In this document: piece after piece, positions 31,974 to 41,765 of the stretch
How positions within the stretch are numbered: position 1 is the first letter of the stretch
How the letters are laid out: each line of letters opens with the position of its first letter
Assembly: GCF_016306625.1 (NCBI RefSeq)
Contig: NZ_JACOII010000039.1
Location: 1-64,000 of the forward strand
Length of the DNA stretch: 64,000 nucleotides
Origin: Xenorhabdus lircayensis
GTDB taxonomy: Bacteria > Pseudomonadota > Gammaproteobacteria > Enterobacterales > Enterobacteriaceae
Reading direction: 5' to 3'
Notes under the pieces: generated by a model
What the model was told of the DNA's origin: nothing
Seen by the model: the letters and a program-made list of their open reading frames with translations, nothing else
The model's database searches: none
Position numbers and translations under genes: made by a program

Positions 31974-32711
31974 ATGAGTGAAATTATCTACGGTATCCAT
32001 GCCGTTAAAGCTTTGTTGGAGAGCGATCCACAGCGATTCATGGAAGTTTATGTATTGAAAGGGCGAGAAGATCGTCGCTTAACTCCATTGTTGCAGGAAC
32101 TGGAAAGTATCGGTATTGCGGTACAACTAGCCAATCGCCAATGGTTGGATGCCCAGACAGAAAGTGCTGTACACCAAGGTATTATTGCAAAGGTAAAACC
32201 GGGACGTCAGTATCAGGAAAATGATTTACCTGACTTATTATCTAAGTTGGAGCGTCCATTCCTGCTGGTACTCGATGGAATAACTGATCCACACAATCTG
32301 GGGGCTTGCTTGCGTACTGCGGATGCAGCGGGTGTTGATGCAGTTATCGTTCCCCGTGATCGCTCTGCGCAACTGAATGCCACAGTCAAAAAAGTCGCCT
32401 GTGGTGCCGCAGAAAGCGTCCCACTGATTCGTGTTACCAACCTTGCGCGTACTTTGCGTTTGTTGCAAGAACACAATATTTGGATTGTGGGAACTGCTGG
32501 CGAAGCCACTCATGCGTTATACGAGAGCAAATTAACGGGCCCCATGGCCTTGGTAATGGGCGCAGAAGGTGAAGGTATGCGTCGGCTGACTCGCGAGCAC
32601 TGTGATGAATTGACTAGTATTCCAATGGCGGGTTCAGTTTCTTCCCTGAACGTATCGGTTGCAACAGGGGTATGCTTGTTTGAAATCGTGCGCCAGAGAA
32701 GTGCCCAGTAA
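31974..32711 (+). CDS. rlmB: 23S rRNA (guanosine2251-2'-O)-methyltransferase
   Basis: 245 aa SPOUT (SpoU) methyltransferase. The N-terminal RNA-binding domain ([22 protein letters not shown]) is joined to the knotted catalytic domain: [42 protein letters not shown] and [18 protein letters not shown]. It methylates G2251 in the peptidyl-transferase P loop. The terminator and palindrome upstream imply that it has its own promoter rather than read-through from rnr. Confidence 0.96.
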   Translation: MSEIIYGIHAVKALLESDPQRFMEVYVLKGREDRRLTPLLQELESIGIAVQLANRQWLDAQTESAVHQGIIAKVKPGRQYQENDLPDLLSKLERPFLLVLDGITDPHNLGACLRTADAAGVDAVIVPRDRSAQLNATVKKVACGAAESVPLIRVTNLARTLRLLQEHNIWIVGTAGEATHALYESKLTGPMALVMGAEGEGMRRLTREHCDELTSIPMAGSVSSLNVSVATGVCLFEIVRQRSAQ

Positions 32712-32772
32712 TTTTTTATCCATCATTAAATGAGTTGAAAGAAGAATAAATGCGTTTTTCTCTACCCGTGCC

Positions 32773-32801
32773 TTGAGTTTTTTATTTTGTACGGGTATAT
32801 T
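32773..32801 (+). promoter_or_regulatory. Promoter of the rpsF operon
   Basis: TTGAGT (32773-32778), 17 bp spacer, TATATT (32796-32801), about 100 bp before rpsF. Confidence 0.6.
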
Positions 32802-32839
32802 GATGCGTCAATTTTTCAGCCGTACTAAACACGTTCCTT

Positions 32840-32874
32840 GCCTCCATGGGCCACGGCTGACCCTGACAGGAGGC
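32840..32874 (+). promoter_or_regulatory. rpsF leader hairpin, probable S6:S18 autoregulatory element
   Basis: GCCTCC (32840-32845) pairs with GGAGGC (32869-32874) in the rpsF 5' UTR and encloses a GC-rich loop. The AAGGAG ribosome-binding site of rpsF follows at 32887. Widespread rpsF leaders carry an RNA motif bound by the S6-S18 complex for feedback control; position and stem fit, while exact motif identity is inferred. Confidence 0.5.
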
Positions 32875-32900
32875 TGAATAATCCGTAAGGAGCAATGCTA

Positions 32901-33299
32901 ATGCGTCATTACGAAATCGTTTTTATGGTCCATCCTGACCAAAGCGAACAGGTTCCGGGCATGATCGAGCGTTACAGTGCGACTATCACTAACGCGCAAG
33001 GTCAGATTCATCGTCTGGAAGACTGGGGTCGTCGTCAACTGGCTTACCCAATCAACAAACTGCACAAGGCTCACTACGTTCTGCTGAACGTTGAAGCGCC
33101 ACAAGAAGCGATTGATGAGCTGGAAACTAACTTCCGCTTCAACGATGCCGTTATCCGCAGCATGGTTATGCGCGTTAAGCACGCAGTAACTGAAGCATCA
33201 CCAATGGTTAAGGCTAAAGACGAACGTCGCGGCCGTGATCTGGTCTTAGAAGAAGGCCTGGTTGATGATGTTGATGAAGCTGGGGATTCTGAAGAGTAA
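32901..33299 (+). CDS. rpsF: 30S ribosomal protein S6
   Basis: 132 aa from ATG 32901 ([17 protein letters not shown]), eight bases after AAGGAG. An earlier ATG at 32895 is too close to that site. The core ([19 protein letters not shown]) is highly conserved. The acidic tail ([19 protein letters not shown]) differs from E. coli but keeps the Glu-rich end that RimK extends. First gene of rpsF-priB-rpsR-rplI. Confidence 0.97.
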   Translation: MRHYEIVFMVHPDQSEQVPGMIERYSATITNAQGQIHRLEDWGRRQLAYPINKLHKAHYVLLNVEAPQEAIDELETNFRFNDAVIRSMVMRVKHAVTEASPMVKAKDERRGRDLVLEEGLVDDVDEAGDSEE

Positions 33300-33304
33300 T
33301 CACT

Positions 33305-33854
<550 letters not shown>

Positions 33855-33892
33855 TAGGCTCAGTCCATTAACGACTTTGAGAGGATAAGGTA

Positions 33893-34345
33893 ATGCAAGT
33901 TATTCTGCTTGATAAAGTAGCGAACCTGGGTAGCCTGGGTGACCAAGTTAACGTTAAAGCGGGTTATGCCCGTAACTTCTTAGTGCCACAGGGCAAAGCT
34001 GTTCCTGCAACTAAGAAAAACGTCGAATTTTTCGAAGCTCGCCGTGCTGAACTGGAAGCTAAACTGTCTGACGTTCTGGCAGCAGCAGGAGCTCGTGCAG
34101 AGAAAATCAATGCACTGGGTTCTGTAACTATCGCTTCTAAAGCGGGTGACGAAGGTAAACTGTTCGGTTCTATCGGTACTCGTGACATCGCTGATGCAGT
34201 TACTGCTGCTGGCGTTGAAGTATCTAAGAGCGAAGTTCGCCTGTCTAACGGCGTTCTGCGTACTGTTGGTGAGCACGAAGTTCACTTCCAAGTACACAGC
34301 GATGTATTCGCGCACTTGAACGTTAACATCGTTCCAGAAGCTTAA
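33893..34345 (+). CDS. rplI: 50S ribosomal protein L9
   Basis: 150 aa. The N-terminal domain [19 protein letters not shown] and [17 protein letters not shown] binds 23S rRNA; a long central helix leads to the C-terminal domain ([17 protein letters not shown]). Last gene of the operon, closed by a strong terminator. Confidence 0.97.
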   Translation: MQVILLDKVANLGSLGDQVNVKAGYARNFLVPQGKAVPATKKNVEFFEARRAELEAKLSDVLAAAGARAEKINALGSVTIASKAGDEGKLFGSIGTRDIADAVTAAGVEVSKSEVRLSNGVLRTVGEHEVHFQVHSDVFAHLNVNIVPEA

Positions 34346-34372
34346 TCTCTGATTAGCTGAAGAACATGTGAC

Positions 34373-34401
34373 AAAAAACGCTGGCATTGCCGGCGTTTTT
34401 T
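34373..34401 (+). terminator. Terminator of the rpsF-rplI operon
   Basis: AAAAAACGC-GGC / GCC-GCGTTTTTT hairpin centred on ATT, with T6 in the right arm. Confidence 0.85.
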
Positions 34402-34532
34402 GTTTAATAAACATTCAAAAATAAAAATGTTGTATCAGTCAGCAGCCTAGAAGAAATGTCGTAATCTCTCTGATTTTATCCAATTAAGCCAATGTGGCTT
34501 TGCTTTTAAACTTTGCATTTTTGGTGCGCTAA

Positions 34533-34682
34533 TCAACGCTTTTTACTTTTATCGGCAAGTGTTACTGAAGCAGGCTCTCCAGGGAGTGAAACTTCGAAAG
34601 GGTAGTTTTTAATTTTTGTCGTTATTGGGTAGCAGACCATTAATTCCATTTGGCTATTATACATGCCATTGTCATGATGCAG
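34533..34682 (-). pseudogene. Short open stretch, possible remnant of a C-terminal region
   Basis: Within the 400 bp between rplI and fklB the minus strand is open for 49 codons, from after a stop at 34683 to TGA 34533-34535. It reads in part MYNSQMELMVCYPITTKI and FEVSLPGEPASVTLADKSK, with protein-like composition. No ribosome-binding site precedes the ATG codons. It looks like the end of an otherwise lost gene, but I recognise no family. The rest of the gap holds the fklB promoter region and nothing else I can support. Confidence 0.25.
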
Positions 34683-34802
34683 TTATACTTCAATAGTTGG
34701 TGTTTTACGTTATTGAGTCCGATTAAACCCCCTTCACGCGTTTACCCGTCCAGACAGTGCTGTTATGCTTGACTCTTCACTCATTTAATAACAGGTAATT
34801 TC

Positions 34803-35423
34803 ATGATAACACCTTCTTTTGAGTCTATTGAAGCGCGGGCAAGTTACGGTATTGGCTTGCAGGTTGGGCAGCAATTACTGGAATCAGGCTTACAAGGTCT
34901 GGAGCCAGAAGCACTGTTGGCAGGGTTGTGTGATGCGCTGGAAAGCCGTGCTCCCGCTATTCCTGTGGAAGAACTGCATCGTGCACTACGTGAGATACAT
35001 GAACGTGCTGATAGCGTTCGTCAGGAACACCAGCAGGCGATGGCAGAAGAAGGCAAAAAATTCCTGGCAGAAAATGTTCAGCGTGAAGGCGTAAGCAGTA
35101 CTGAATCTGGCTTGCAGTTTTCTGTCCTGACACAAGGTGAGGGAACGATTCCAGCTCGCACTGATCGTGTTAGTGTTCACTATACTGGTCGCCTGATCGA
35201 TGGCACTGTATTTGATAGTTCAGTTCAGCGCGGTACGCCAGCAGAATTTCCAGTCAGCGGCGTTATCCCAGGTTGGATTGAAGCGCTGACCCTGATGCCA
35301 GTAGGTTCTAAGTGGGAGCTTTATATTCCTCACAATCTGGCTTATGGTGAGCGTGGTGCAGGCGCGTCCATTCCTCCTTACAGCACGCTGATTTTCGAAG
35401 TAGAATTACTGGAAATCCTGTAA
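34803..35423 (+). CDS. fklB: FKBP-type peptidyl-prolyl cis-trans isomerase FklB (FKBP22)
   Basis: 206 aa. An N-terminal helical dimerisation domain (residues 1-90, [20 protein letters not shown]) is joined to a C-terminal FKBP domain ([62 protein letters not shown]). No signal peptide, so cytoplasmic. It catalyses prolyl isomerisation and is related to Mip-type virulence factors. A terminator follows immediately. Confidence 0.95.
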   Translation: MITPSFESIEARASYGIGLQVGQQLLESGLQGLEPEALLAGLCDALESRAPAIPVEELHRALREIHERADSVRQEHQQAMAEEGKKFLAENVQREGVSSTESGLQFSVLTQGEGTIPARTDRVSVHYTGRLIDGTVFDSSVQRGTPAEFPVSGVIPGWIEALTLMPVGSKWELYIPHNLAYGERGAGASIPPYSTLIFEVELLEIL

Positions 35424-35442
35424 TTCTCTACAGAGTCAAGTA

Positions 35443-35468
35443 AATAGCCGGTTAGCCGGCTATTTTTT
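35443..35468 (+). terminator. fklB terminator
   Basis: AATAGCCGG / CCGGCTATT stem with a TTAG loop, followed by T tract. Confidence 0.85.
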
Positions 35469-35540
35469 TGCGTGCATTGAGGAATAATTGCGGAATAAAG
35501 TATTCGCTATTCCAGTAAAAAGTGCGCTAAAAATGTAGCT

Positions 35541-35612
35541 TCAAGTGATATACCCAAAATAGATTTCAATTTGCACCATGGTCAAACAAGTTGCAATTTG
35601 AAGGTCTAAAAG
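35541..35612. repeat. Dispersed imperfect-palindrome intergenic repeat
   Basis: Starts ATATACCCAAAATAGATTTC and contains TTCAATTTGCA facing TTGCAATTTGAA. This ATACCC..AGATTTCAA..TTGCA style resembles a short intergenic repeat family common in Photorhabdus, Xenorhabdus and relatives. Only one copy was noticed in this window. It lies between the fklB terminator and cysQ. Confidence 0.5.
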
Positions 35613-35643
35613 GATAGCTGAACAATGAATGCAGAGGTGTATG

Positions 35644-36387
35644 ATGCTACAACAGATCTGCCAATTGGCACGGGAAGCAGGAGCGGCGATCATGGGGGTC
35701 TATCAGGCTGACCAACCGTTGCAAGTAGAACATAAAACGGATGACTCACCTGTTACCGCTGCGGATATTGCTGCCCATAAGGTCATTAAAGCTGGATTAT
35801 TACGTATTGCGCCTGATATTCCGTTGTTATCAGAAGAAGATCCGCCTGCTTGGGAAGAACGAAAAAACTGGCAGCGTTACTGGCTGGTTGATCCATTGGA
35901 TGGCACGAAAGAGTTTATCCGTCGAAATGGCGAGTTTACCGTTAATATTGCATTGATTGAAAATGGTGTCCCTGTGATGGGGGTTGTTTATGTCCCTGTG
36001 CAGAATGTCCTGTATTCAGGGCAAGGGCGTCAGGCGTGGAAGGAAGCCAATGGGCAGATTCTTCCGATTAAAGTTATTCCTGCGACGCCGCCAATCGTGG
36101 TAGTTAGCCGTTCTCACAGAGATGATGAGGAATTGAAAGACTATCTTGCCCAGTTAGGGATTCACAATACACTTTCAGTCGGATCTTCACTTAAGTTCTG
36201 CATGGTTGCAGAAGGAAAAGCTCAACTTTACCCACGCTTTGGGCCAACTAATATCTGGGATACTGGTGCGGGTCATGCTGTTGCAATTGCCGCAGGTGCA
36301 CATGTGACGGATTGGGAAGGGAAAACACTTAATTACACGCCGCGTGAATCTTTCCTGAATCCGGGGTTTAGGGTCAGTATTTTTTGA
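35644..36387 (+). CDS. cysQ: 3'(2'),5'-bisphosphate nucleotidase CysQ
   Basis: 247 aa from ATG 35644 ([17 protein letters not shown]), six bases after AGAGG. It hydrolyses PAP to AMP and recycles the sulfate-assimilation by-product. Metal/lithium-sensitive phosphatase motifs: [19 protein letters not shown] and [17 protein letters not shown]. In E. coli cycA and several ytf genes separate fklB and cysQ; none of these is present here. Confidence 0.95.
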   Translation: MLQQICQLAREAGAAIMGVYQADQPLQVEHKTDDSPVTAADIAAHKVIKAGLLRIAPDIPLLSEEDPPAWEERKNWQRYWLVDPLDGTKEFIRRNGEFTVNIALIENGVPVMGVVYVPVQNVLYSGQGRQAWKEANGQILPIKVIPATPPIVVVSRSHRDDEELKDYLAQLGIHNTLSVGSSLKFCMVAEGKAQLYPRFGPTNIWDTGAGHAVAIAAGAHVTDWEGKTLNYTPRESFLNPGFRVSIF

Positions 36388-36493
36388 GGTTGATAATGTT
36401 TTTTTAAGATTATTTTTTTAAGATTAAAGTGATAATGGCTCACTGCTGTAGGACCATTATCACTGCACTAATATTAAAATTACCGTGACTGAA

Positions 36494-36522
36494 AATCTGA
36501 TTGAGATTCAGATTATTTTTTT
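36494..36522 (+). terminator. Terminator of cysQ overlapping the ytfJ end
   Basis: AATCTGA / TCAGATT stem (36494-36514) followed by ATTTTTTT. It overlaps the last codons of convergent ytfJ. A second long inverted repeat, AGTGATAATGG / CCATTATCACT (36428-36464), lies between cysQ and it. Confidence 0.65.
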
Positions 36523-37070
36523 AGTTCTTCTTCGATTAGGCTGATAACGTGTGTGATCTCTTCGTTATTTAACTTGCCGTCTTTGACAAATTTCACATTA
36601 CCGTTTTTATCCAGCACAATGATTGCTGAACTTTTGGGTTCTAACCCCCAAGCTTCTTTGGCCAGCCCATTACTGTCGACAATAAATTGTGACCACGGGA
36701 ACTGCTTTTTGCTGTCTTCTAGGCTACTACGAACAAAGACGCTGGTGCCAAAAATAGCATCATCGGTATTCACGATGCTGGTTGTTTGATATTTTTCCTT
36801 GGGCAGATCGGCGCTTTTCAATGCTTGAATCAAGGGGTCATTCATCTCTTTTGCGGCACTCCGACCAGCGATATGCTGGATAGTCCTGACTTTTCCCGGA
36901 AGTTCAGCACTGCTCCAATTTTGGTAGCTGAATTTGTCATCGTTGAGCAACAGTTCACCTTTATCTGGCACACTGACCGCAGGGACTTGTTGTTCCAATG
37001 TGATGTTATGGGCGAATGCGAATATTGGCATTAAACTCAATATTGCAGATAACGTAATGTTTTTTATCAT
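36513..37070 (-). CDS. ytfJ: Periplasmic YtfJ family protein
   Basis: 185 aa with a clear signal peptide (LSAILSLMPIFAFA-HN). The mature part is thioredoxin-like in layout (GKVRTIQHIAGRSAAKEMNDPLI; FIVDSNGLAKEAWGL; SSAIIVLDKNGNVKFVKDG) but has no CXXC. Function is unknown. It is divergent from ytfK with 338 bp between them, as in E. coli. Confidence 0.9.
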   Translation of the reverse strand: MIKNITLSAILSLMPIFAFAHNITLEQQVPAVSVPDKGELLLNDDKFSYQNWSSAELPGKVRTIQHIAGRSAAKEMNDPLIQALKSADLPKEKYQTTSIVNTDDAIFGTSVFVRSSLEDSKKQFPWSQFIVDSNGLAKEAWGLEPKSSAIIVLDKNGNVKFVKDGKLNNEEITHVISLIEEELKK

Positions 37071-37408
37071 ATTTATTCCTTATTTATCATGGTGTTGCAT
37101 GTTATCAGGGAACGTCATATTCAGCATAGCGCTTGTTAACTGGTCTGTCCTCAACGAAGTAAACAATTTGATAACATTCAGAATAAAATATCAGTAAATA
37201 AGGCACTATTGCAAAGTAATACTCTGTAATTTCATTGTGTTAAGTAAAATTAGAGATTGAATCTCAGTGCTCGGGGAACAAATTTCCATATACGTAGTCT
37301 ATATATTCTGCATAACGGTGATGTGTCTTTTGATTCACTGATTGTGTGATGAAATAGTGTGATGCAATAGAATGGTATCGTAAGAAGCATGGGAGGAAAA
37401 AAATAGAG
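37071..37408. other. Divergent ytfJ / ytfK regulatory region
   Basis: 338 bp, AT-rich, no gene supported. It must contain both promoters; GGGAGG (37390-37395) stands before the ytfK start. No operator pattern was recognised with confidence. Confidence 0.4.
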
Positions 37409-37615
37409 ATGAAAATCTTTCACCATTATAATCCACTGAAAATTGCTCTCTACGTAAAAACTCTATTTCGTGGGCGTTTATACATCAAGGACATGGGCGC
37501 TTTTGAATTTAACTACGGAAAAATTTTACTTCCAAAGATAAAAGATAAACGTCATTTCCATGTAATGAGCGAAGTTAACCAGCAAGTGTTGCGCCTACAG
37601 ACCGAAATGGGGTGA
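37409..37615 (+). CDS. ytfK: YtfK family protein
   Basis: 68 aa, same length as E. coli Ytf[21 protein letters not shown], then [15 protein letters not shown] and [16 protein letters not shown], are nearly identical. E. coli YtfK promotes (p)ppGpp accumulation by stimulating SpoT synthetase activity during phosphate or fatty-acid starvation. The terminator at 37682 follows. Confidence 0.93.
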   Translation: MKIFHHYNPLKIALYVKTLFRGRLYIKDMGAFEFNYGKILLPKIKDKRHFHVMSEVNQQVLRLQTEMG

Positions 37616-37681
37616 TTTTTCTGCAATTGCCCATTTACTGATAGATATGTGCCTTGATCGATAGCACATCATTAGTACCAT

Positions 37682-37705
37682 AAACGGCCTTGCGGCCGTT
37701 TTTTG
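37682..37705 (+). terminator. ytfK terminator
   Basis: AAACGGCC / GGCCGTTT stem with a TTGC loop and following T run; the T-rich side faces rightwards. Confidence 0.8.
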
Positions 37706-37719
37706 ATCTGGTGCGTTTT

Positions 37720-39051
37720 TTACGCTTCATACTGCTGTTCGGGGCAGGGTTGATTGGGGTGAGCGATGGTATCGACAACTCTTGTCACCAGCAATTGATC
37801 GATTTTGTAGTTATCGATATCCACCACTTCAAACTTATAACCACTGAATTTCACAAAATCTGTGCGTTTTGGGATTTTCCGCAGGCGGAACATCATAAAA
37901 CCGGCGATGGTTTCATAATTACTGGAGTCTGGAAAATCATCAATATCCAGTACCCGCATGACATCTTCAATCGGCGTGCCGCCTTCAACCAGCCATGAAT
38001 TTTCATCACGGACAACGATTTGCTCTTCCTGTCCCTGACCGACTAAGTCACCCATTAAAGTGGTCATAACGTCATTAAGCGTAATGACTCCCATCATCAA
38101 AGCGTACTCATTGAGAATGATCGCGAAATCTTCACCGGCAGCCTTGAAACTTTCCAATGTATCAGAAAGTGAGAGAGTATCTGGGATCACTAAGGCATTG
38201 CGGATTTGAACACCATCTTTCAGATTGAGGCTTTGTCCGCTCAGGACGCGGTTGAGCAAATCCTTCGAGTCCACATAACCGATGACATGATCAATGTCGC
38301 CATCACAAACAAGAAATTTTGAGTGGGGATGGGTGGAGATTTTTTCTTTGATACTGTTTTCATCTTCATTTTTATCAAAATACACCACGCTTTCACGTGA
38401 GGTCATGGCAGAAGGTACGGTGCGGGATTCCAGTTCGAAAACATTTTCAATTAACTCATGCTCTTGTTTGCGCAGTACCCCTGCGATTGCACCCGCTTCA
38501 ACGACAGCGTAAATATCGTCGGAGGTGATATCTTCATTACGTTCCATCGGGATCTTGAAGATTTTAAAGATACAGTCAGCGAGTCCATTGAATAACCAGA
38601 CCAGCGGGCGACACATTGTCAGACAGAAACGCATTGGGTTGACAATTCTCACGGCAACGGCTTCGGGCTTAATCATACCAATACGTTTAGGGGTTAAATC
38701 AGCAAGCAGGATAAAGGCACTAGTGACGATGATGAAAGAGCAGCTGAAACCCAGTTGATCTGCCCATTCTGGGCGCATGAATTTCATAAACAAGGTTTTC
38801 AAGGCTGGCGAAAAAGCGGATTCTCCCACAACCCCGGCAAAGATTGCCACAGCATTCAGGCCAATTTGGACAACGGTAAAAAACATGCCTGGCGTTTCTT
38901 GCAGCTTAAGGACATGGGCAGCATTGAGGTTCCCTTCATCGGCCATGAGTTTTAATTTGATTCTTCTTGACGCAGCCAGAGAAATTTCTGATAACGAAAA
39001 AAATGCGCTAATAGCACAAAGCAAAAGTATCACTAATAAACTGTTTAACAT
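37720..39051 (-). CDS. paeA: CNNM/CorC-family membrane protein YtfL (PaeA)
   Basis: 443 aa from ATG 39051 (MLNSLLVILLLCAISAFFSLSE). A TTG at 39078 would add nine unrelated residues. An N-terminal DUF21 domain with about four membrane helices, a CBS pair (VFELESRTVPSAMTSRESV; HPHSKFLVCDGDIDHVIGYVDSKDL), and a C-terminal CorC/HlyC transporter-associated domain (DENSWLVEGGTPIEDVMRVLDI). E. coli YtfL/PaeA has been linked to cadaverine/putrescine tolerance at high pH. It is followed on the minus strand by the ytfK terminator region, and has its own promoter. Confidence 0.92.
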   Translation of the reverse strand: MLNSLLVILLLCAISAFFSLSEISLAASRRIKLKLMADEGNLNAAHVLKLQETPGMFFTVVQIGLNAVAIFAGVVGESAFSPALKTLFMKFMRPEWADQLGFSCSFIIVTSAFILLADLTPKRIGMIKPEAVAVRIVNPMRFCLTMCRPLVWLFNGLADCIFKIFKIPMERNEDITSDDIYAVVEAGAIAGVLRKQEHELIENVFELESRTVPSAMTSRESVVYFDKNEDENSIKEKISTHPHSKFLVCDGDIDHVIGYVDSKDLLNRVLSGQSLNLKDGVQIRNALVIPDTLSLSDTLESFKAAGEDFAIILNEYALMMGVITLNDVMTTLMGDLVGQGQEEQIVVRDENSWLVEGGTPIEDVMRVLDIDDFPDSSNYETIAGFMMFRLRKIPKRTDFVKFSGYKFEVVDIDNYKIDQLLVTRVVDTIAHPNQPCPEQQYEA

Positions 39052-39139
39052 AAAGTATCCGTGTTTTATCTCCAGCAATAAGGTAGGTTTTATTTGAATA
39101 GCACTGGAGGCGAGATGAAAAATTATACAAATAAAAATA

Positions 39140-39200
39140 TTGCGGCGGGATGCCGCAAGATAAATAAAGTTAGCCCAACGACTATAACATTGGGCTAACT
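39140..39200 (-). terminator. Double hairpin downstream of msrA
   Basis: On the minus strand after msrA, AGTTAGCCCAA / TTGGGCTAACT (39168-39200) is followed by TTTATTTATC, then a second stem TTGCGGC / GCCGCAA (39140-39158). Confidence 0.65.
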
Positions 39201-39207
39201 AAGTCGG

Positions 39208-39885
39208 CTAGTTTCTGTGCGTTGGAGGGAAACAGATTCCAATACCACCTAATCCACAATATCCTTCTGGGTTTTTGTAGAGATACTGCTGATGGTAATC
39301 TTCCGCAAAATAGAATGGCCCAGCTTCGCAGATTTCTGTAGTGATCGTACGTTGGTCACCATTTTGCACCATCGCTTGCTGGAAATGGTCACGGCTGGCG
39401 ATTGCCTGCTCATGCTGTTGTGATGAAATCGTGTAAAGGGCAGAACGGTACTGTGTACCGATATCACCATGCTGACGCATGCCTTGGGCAGGATCGTGAT
39501 TTTCCCAGAACAGAGTTAATATCTGTGCATAAGTGATTTTGGTAGGATCAAATACGATTTTGACTACTTCAGCATGTCCGGTTAAGCCGGTGCAAACTTC
39601 TTCATAAGTCGGGTTTGGCGTAGCGCCGCCACTGTAACCTACAGAGGTGGTGTAAATGCCTTCCTGTTGCCAGAAAAGGCGCTCAACGCCCCAGAAACAT
39701 CCCATTCCTACATAGGCGACCTCCCTATTTTCTGGGATGTTATCTATCGCATGCTGTGTGATGGCATGGTAGGGTGATACAGTTAATGGGATTGCCCTAC
39801 CAGGTAAAGTATTTCCTGACGCTATATTTCCTGATGCCACATCCTGTGAGGAAACATGTTGGCTTTCATTGGCTGAATTTGGCAA
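39208..39885 (-). CDS. msrA: Peptide methionine-(S)-S-oxide reductase MsrA
   Basis: 225 aa, compared with 212 in E. coli. The catalytic motif [12 protein letters not shown], then [29 protein letters not shown] and the resolving cysteine near the end ([12 protein letters not shown]) are present. It repairs oxidised methionine. The extra N-terminal residues include a 15 nt tandem duplication (39810-39839) that repeats ASGN. It is divergent from tamA across 137 bp, as in E. coli. Confidence 0.95.
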   Translation of the reverse strand: MPNSANESQHVSSQDVASGNIASGNTLPGRAIPLTVSPYHAITQHAIDNIPENREVAYVGMGCFWGVERLFWQQEGIYTTSVGYSGGATPNPTYEEVCTGLTGHAEVVKIVFDPTKITYAQILTLFWENHDPAQGMRQHGDIGTQYRSALYTISSQQHEQAIASRDHFQQAMVQNGDQRTITTEICEAGPFYFAEDYHQQYLYKNPEGYCGLGGIGICFPPTHRN

Positions 39886-40022
39886 GATTCTCTCCCGTTA
39901 TTCACGAATTTTATGGTTATGTGTTGCTTGTATATATTTAAAACTTTACCAGAATTAATTTATTGCAGCATTTGTATATTATTAGATTTTACCCTACAGA
40001 TAGATAAATATTAGGAGTTCGA

Positions 40023-41765
40023 GTGTCACGATATCCCCTCATATGTGCGCTTTTTGTAACTATCGCAACTCCATCGGCTTATAGTGCAAATTTACGATTG
40101 AAAGTAGAAGGGCTTTCTGGCGAATTGGAAAAAAATGCCAGAGTGCAACTTTCAAATATCAGTACCGATGAAGTTTCTCCTGATGGCCGTTTTCGAGCAC
40201 GTGTGGAGAAAGCGATACGACAAGGGCTTCGTCCATTGGGATATTATGATCCCACCGTTGAATTTATCTATCAAGAGAACACCCCGCCTGCTCGTTCTGT
40301 TTTGACTGCACAGGTTACGCTTGGTGAGCCTGTGCGAGTTGCTGAAGTGAATGTTAATTTGGAAGGTGGCGCGAAAACAGATAAAGATTACGCTGCTCTC
40401 ATCAAAAAAAATACGCCAAAAGAAAGGGCAATCCTTAATCACGGCGAATATGAAAATCTTAAGGGCGCATTCACTAATCTGGCTGTCAAAAAAGGGTATT
40501 TTGATGCTGTGATGAAGAAAAGCGAATTAGGGGTATCAAAAGAGCTGCACGAATCCATTTGGGATTTCGATTTCGACAGCGGACAACGTTATCATTTTGG
40601 CCCTGTGACATTCCACGGCTCGCAAATTCGTGAAACTTACCTGGAGAATCTTATTCCCTTCAAGCAAGGTGAATATTACACCTCAGAACAATTGGCGGAA
40701 TTCAACCGTCGTCTGGTGGATACTGGCTGGTTTAACTCTGCGGTTGTTGTACCCGATTTTAAAATAGGGCGCGAGAGTAAGGATAAATGGTTGCCACTGG
40801 ATGCTTCTTTGGTGCCTCGTTCTGCCAACTATGTTGAATTGGGGGGCGGATATGCAACGGATGTTGGCCCCCGTCTTCAGGCAAAATGGAAAAAACCATG
40901 GCTCAACTCACGCGGGCATAGCCTGAGTACCAGCCTTAACCTTTCTGAGCCAGAGCAATTTATTGACGCATCCTACAAAATGCCACTCAAGGTCAATCCT
41001 CTCGAAGAATATTATCAACTGCAAACCGGTTATAAACGTAAAGATATCAACGATACCATTTCGGATACGGCAACGCTGAACCTTTCCCGTCACTGGGATC
41101 GTTCCACAGGCTGGCAGTACGGTGTTAATCTTCGCTGGAGTCTCAGCCACTTTACGCAGGCCAACGTGACAAATACCACAATGTTGTTTTATCCGGGGGC
41201 AAATGTCAGCCGTATTCGTCAGCGTGGCGGCACTATGCCTTATTGGGGCGATAGCCAGCGTTATTCGATTGATATTTCTGACACGACCTGGCAGTCCAAT
41301 GTGGATTTTCTCGTGTTACAAGCTCATCACGTCTGGATCAGAACTTATCAGGATAATCACCGTGTTGTGGTACGGGCGGATTTGGGCTGGATAGAAACCA
41401 ATGAATTTAACAAAGTGCCACCGGATCTCCGCTTCTTTGCAGGGGGTGATCGCAGCATTCGTGGGTATAAGTACCAGAAAATTTCACCGACAGACAGTAA
41501 AGGTAAATTAGTTGGGGCATCAAAGTTAGCAGTGGGCTCTTTGGAATATCAATACAATATTTACGGTAATTGGTGGAGTGCCTTGTTTGTAGATTCAGGT
41601 GAAGCGGTGGATGATATTAGAAAGAGTAACTTCAAAACAGGCGCAGGAATTGGTGTGCGCTGGGCTTCACCCGTTGGGCCGATAAAATTTGATCTGGCGA
41701 CTCCAGTCGGAGATCCAAACAGTCATAATGTTGAATTTTATATCGGTTTAGGGGCTGAACTATGA
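40023..41765 (+). CDS. tamA: Translocation and assembly module subunit TamA
   Basis: 580 aa Omp85-family outer-membrane protein from GTG 40023. A signal peptide ([22 protein letters not shown]) leads to three POTRA domains to about residue 265, then a 16-strand barrel with [13 protein letters not shown] and a terminal strand ending in [12 protein letters not shown]. With inner-membrane TamB it helps insert autotransporters and transport phospholipids to the outer membrane. The stop overlaps the tamB start (ATGA). Confidence 0.96.
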   Translation: MSRYPLICALFVTIATPSAYSANLRLKVEGLSGELEKNARVQLSNISTDEVSPDGRFRARVEKAIRQGLRPLGYYDPTVEFIYQENTPPARSVLTAQVTLGEPVRVAEVNVNLEGGAKTDKDYAALIKKNTPKERAILNHGEYENLKGAFTNLAVKKGYFDAVMKKSELGVSKELHESIWDFDFDSGQRYHFGPVTFHGSQIRETYLENLIPFKQGEYYTSEQLAEFNRRLVDTGWFNSAVVVPDFKIGRESKDKWLPLDASLVPRSANYVELGGGYATDVGPRLQAKWKKPWLNSRGHSLSTSLNLSEPEQFIDASYKMPLKVNPLEEYYQLQTGYKRKDINDTISDTATLNLSRHWDRSTGWQYGVNLRWSLSHFTQANVTNTTMLFYPGANVSRIRQRGGTMPYWGDSQRYSIDISDTTWQSNVDFLVLQAHHVWIRTYQDNHRVVVRADLGWIETNEFNKVPPDLRFFAGGDRSIRGYKYQKISPTDSKGKLVGASKLAVGSLEYQYNIYGNWWSALFVDSGEAVDDIRKSNFKTGAGIGVRWASPVGPIKFDLATPVGDPNSHNVEFYIGLGAEL

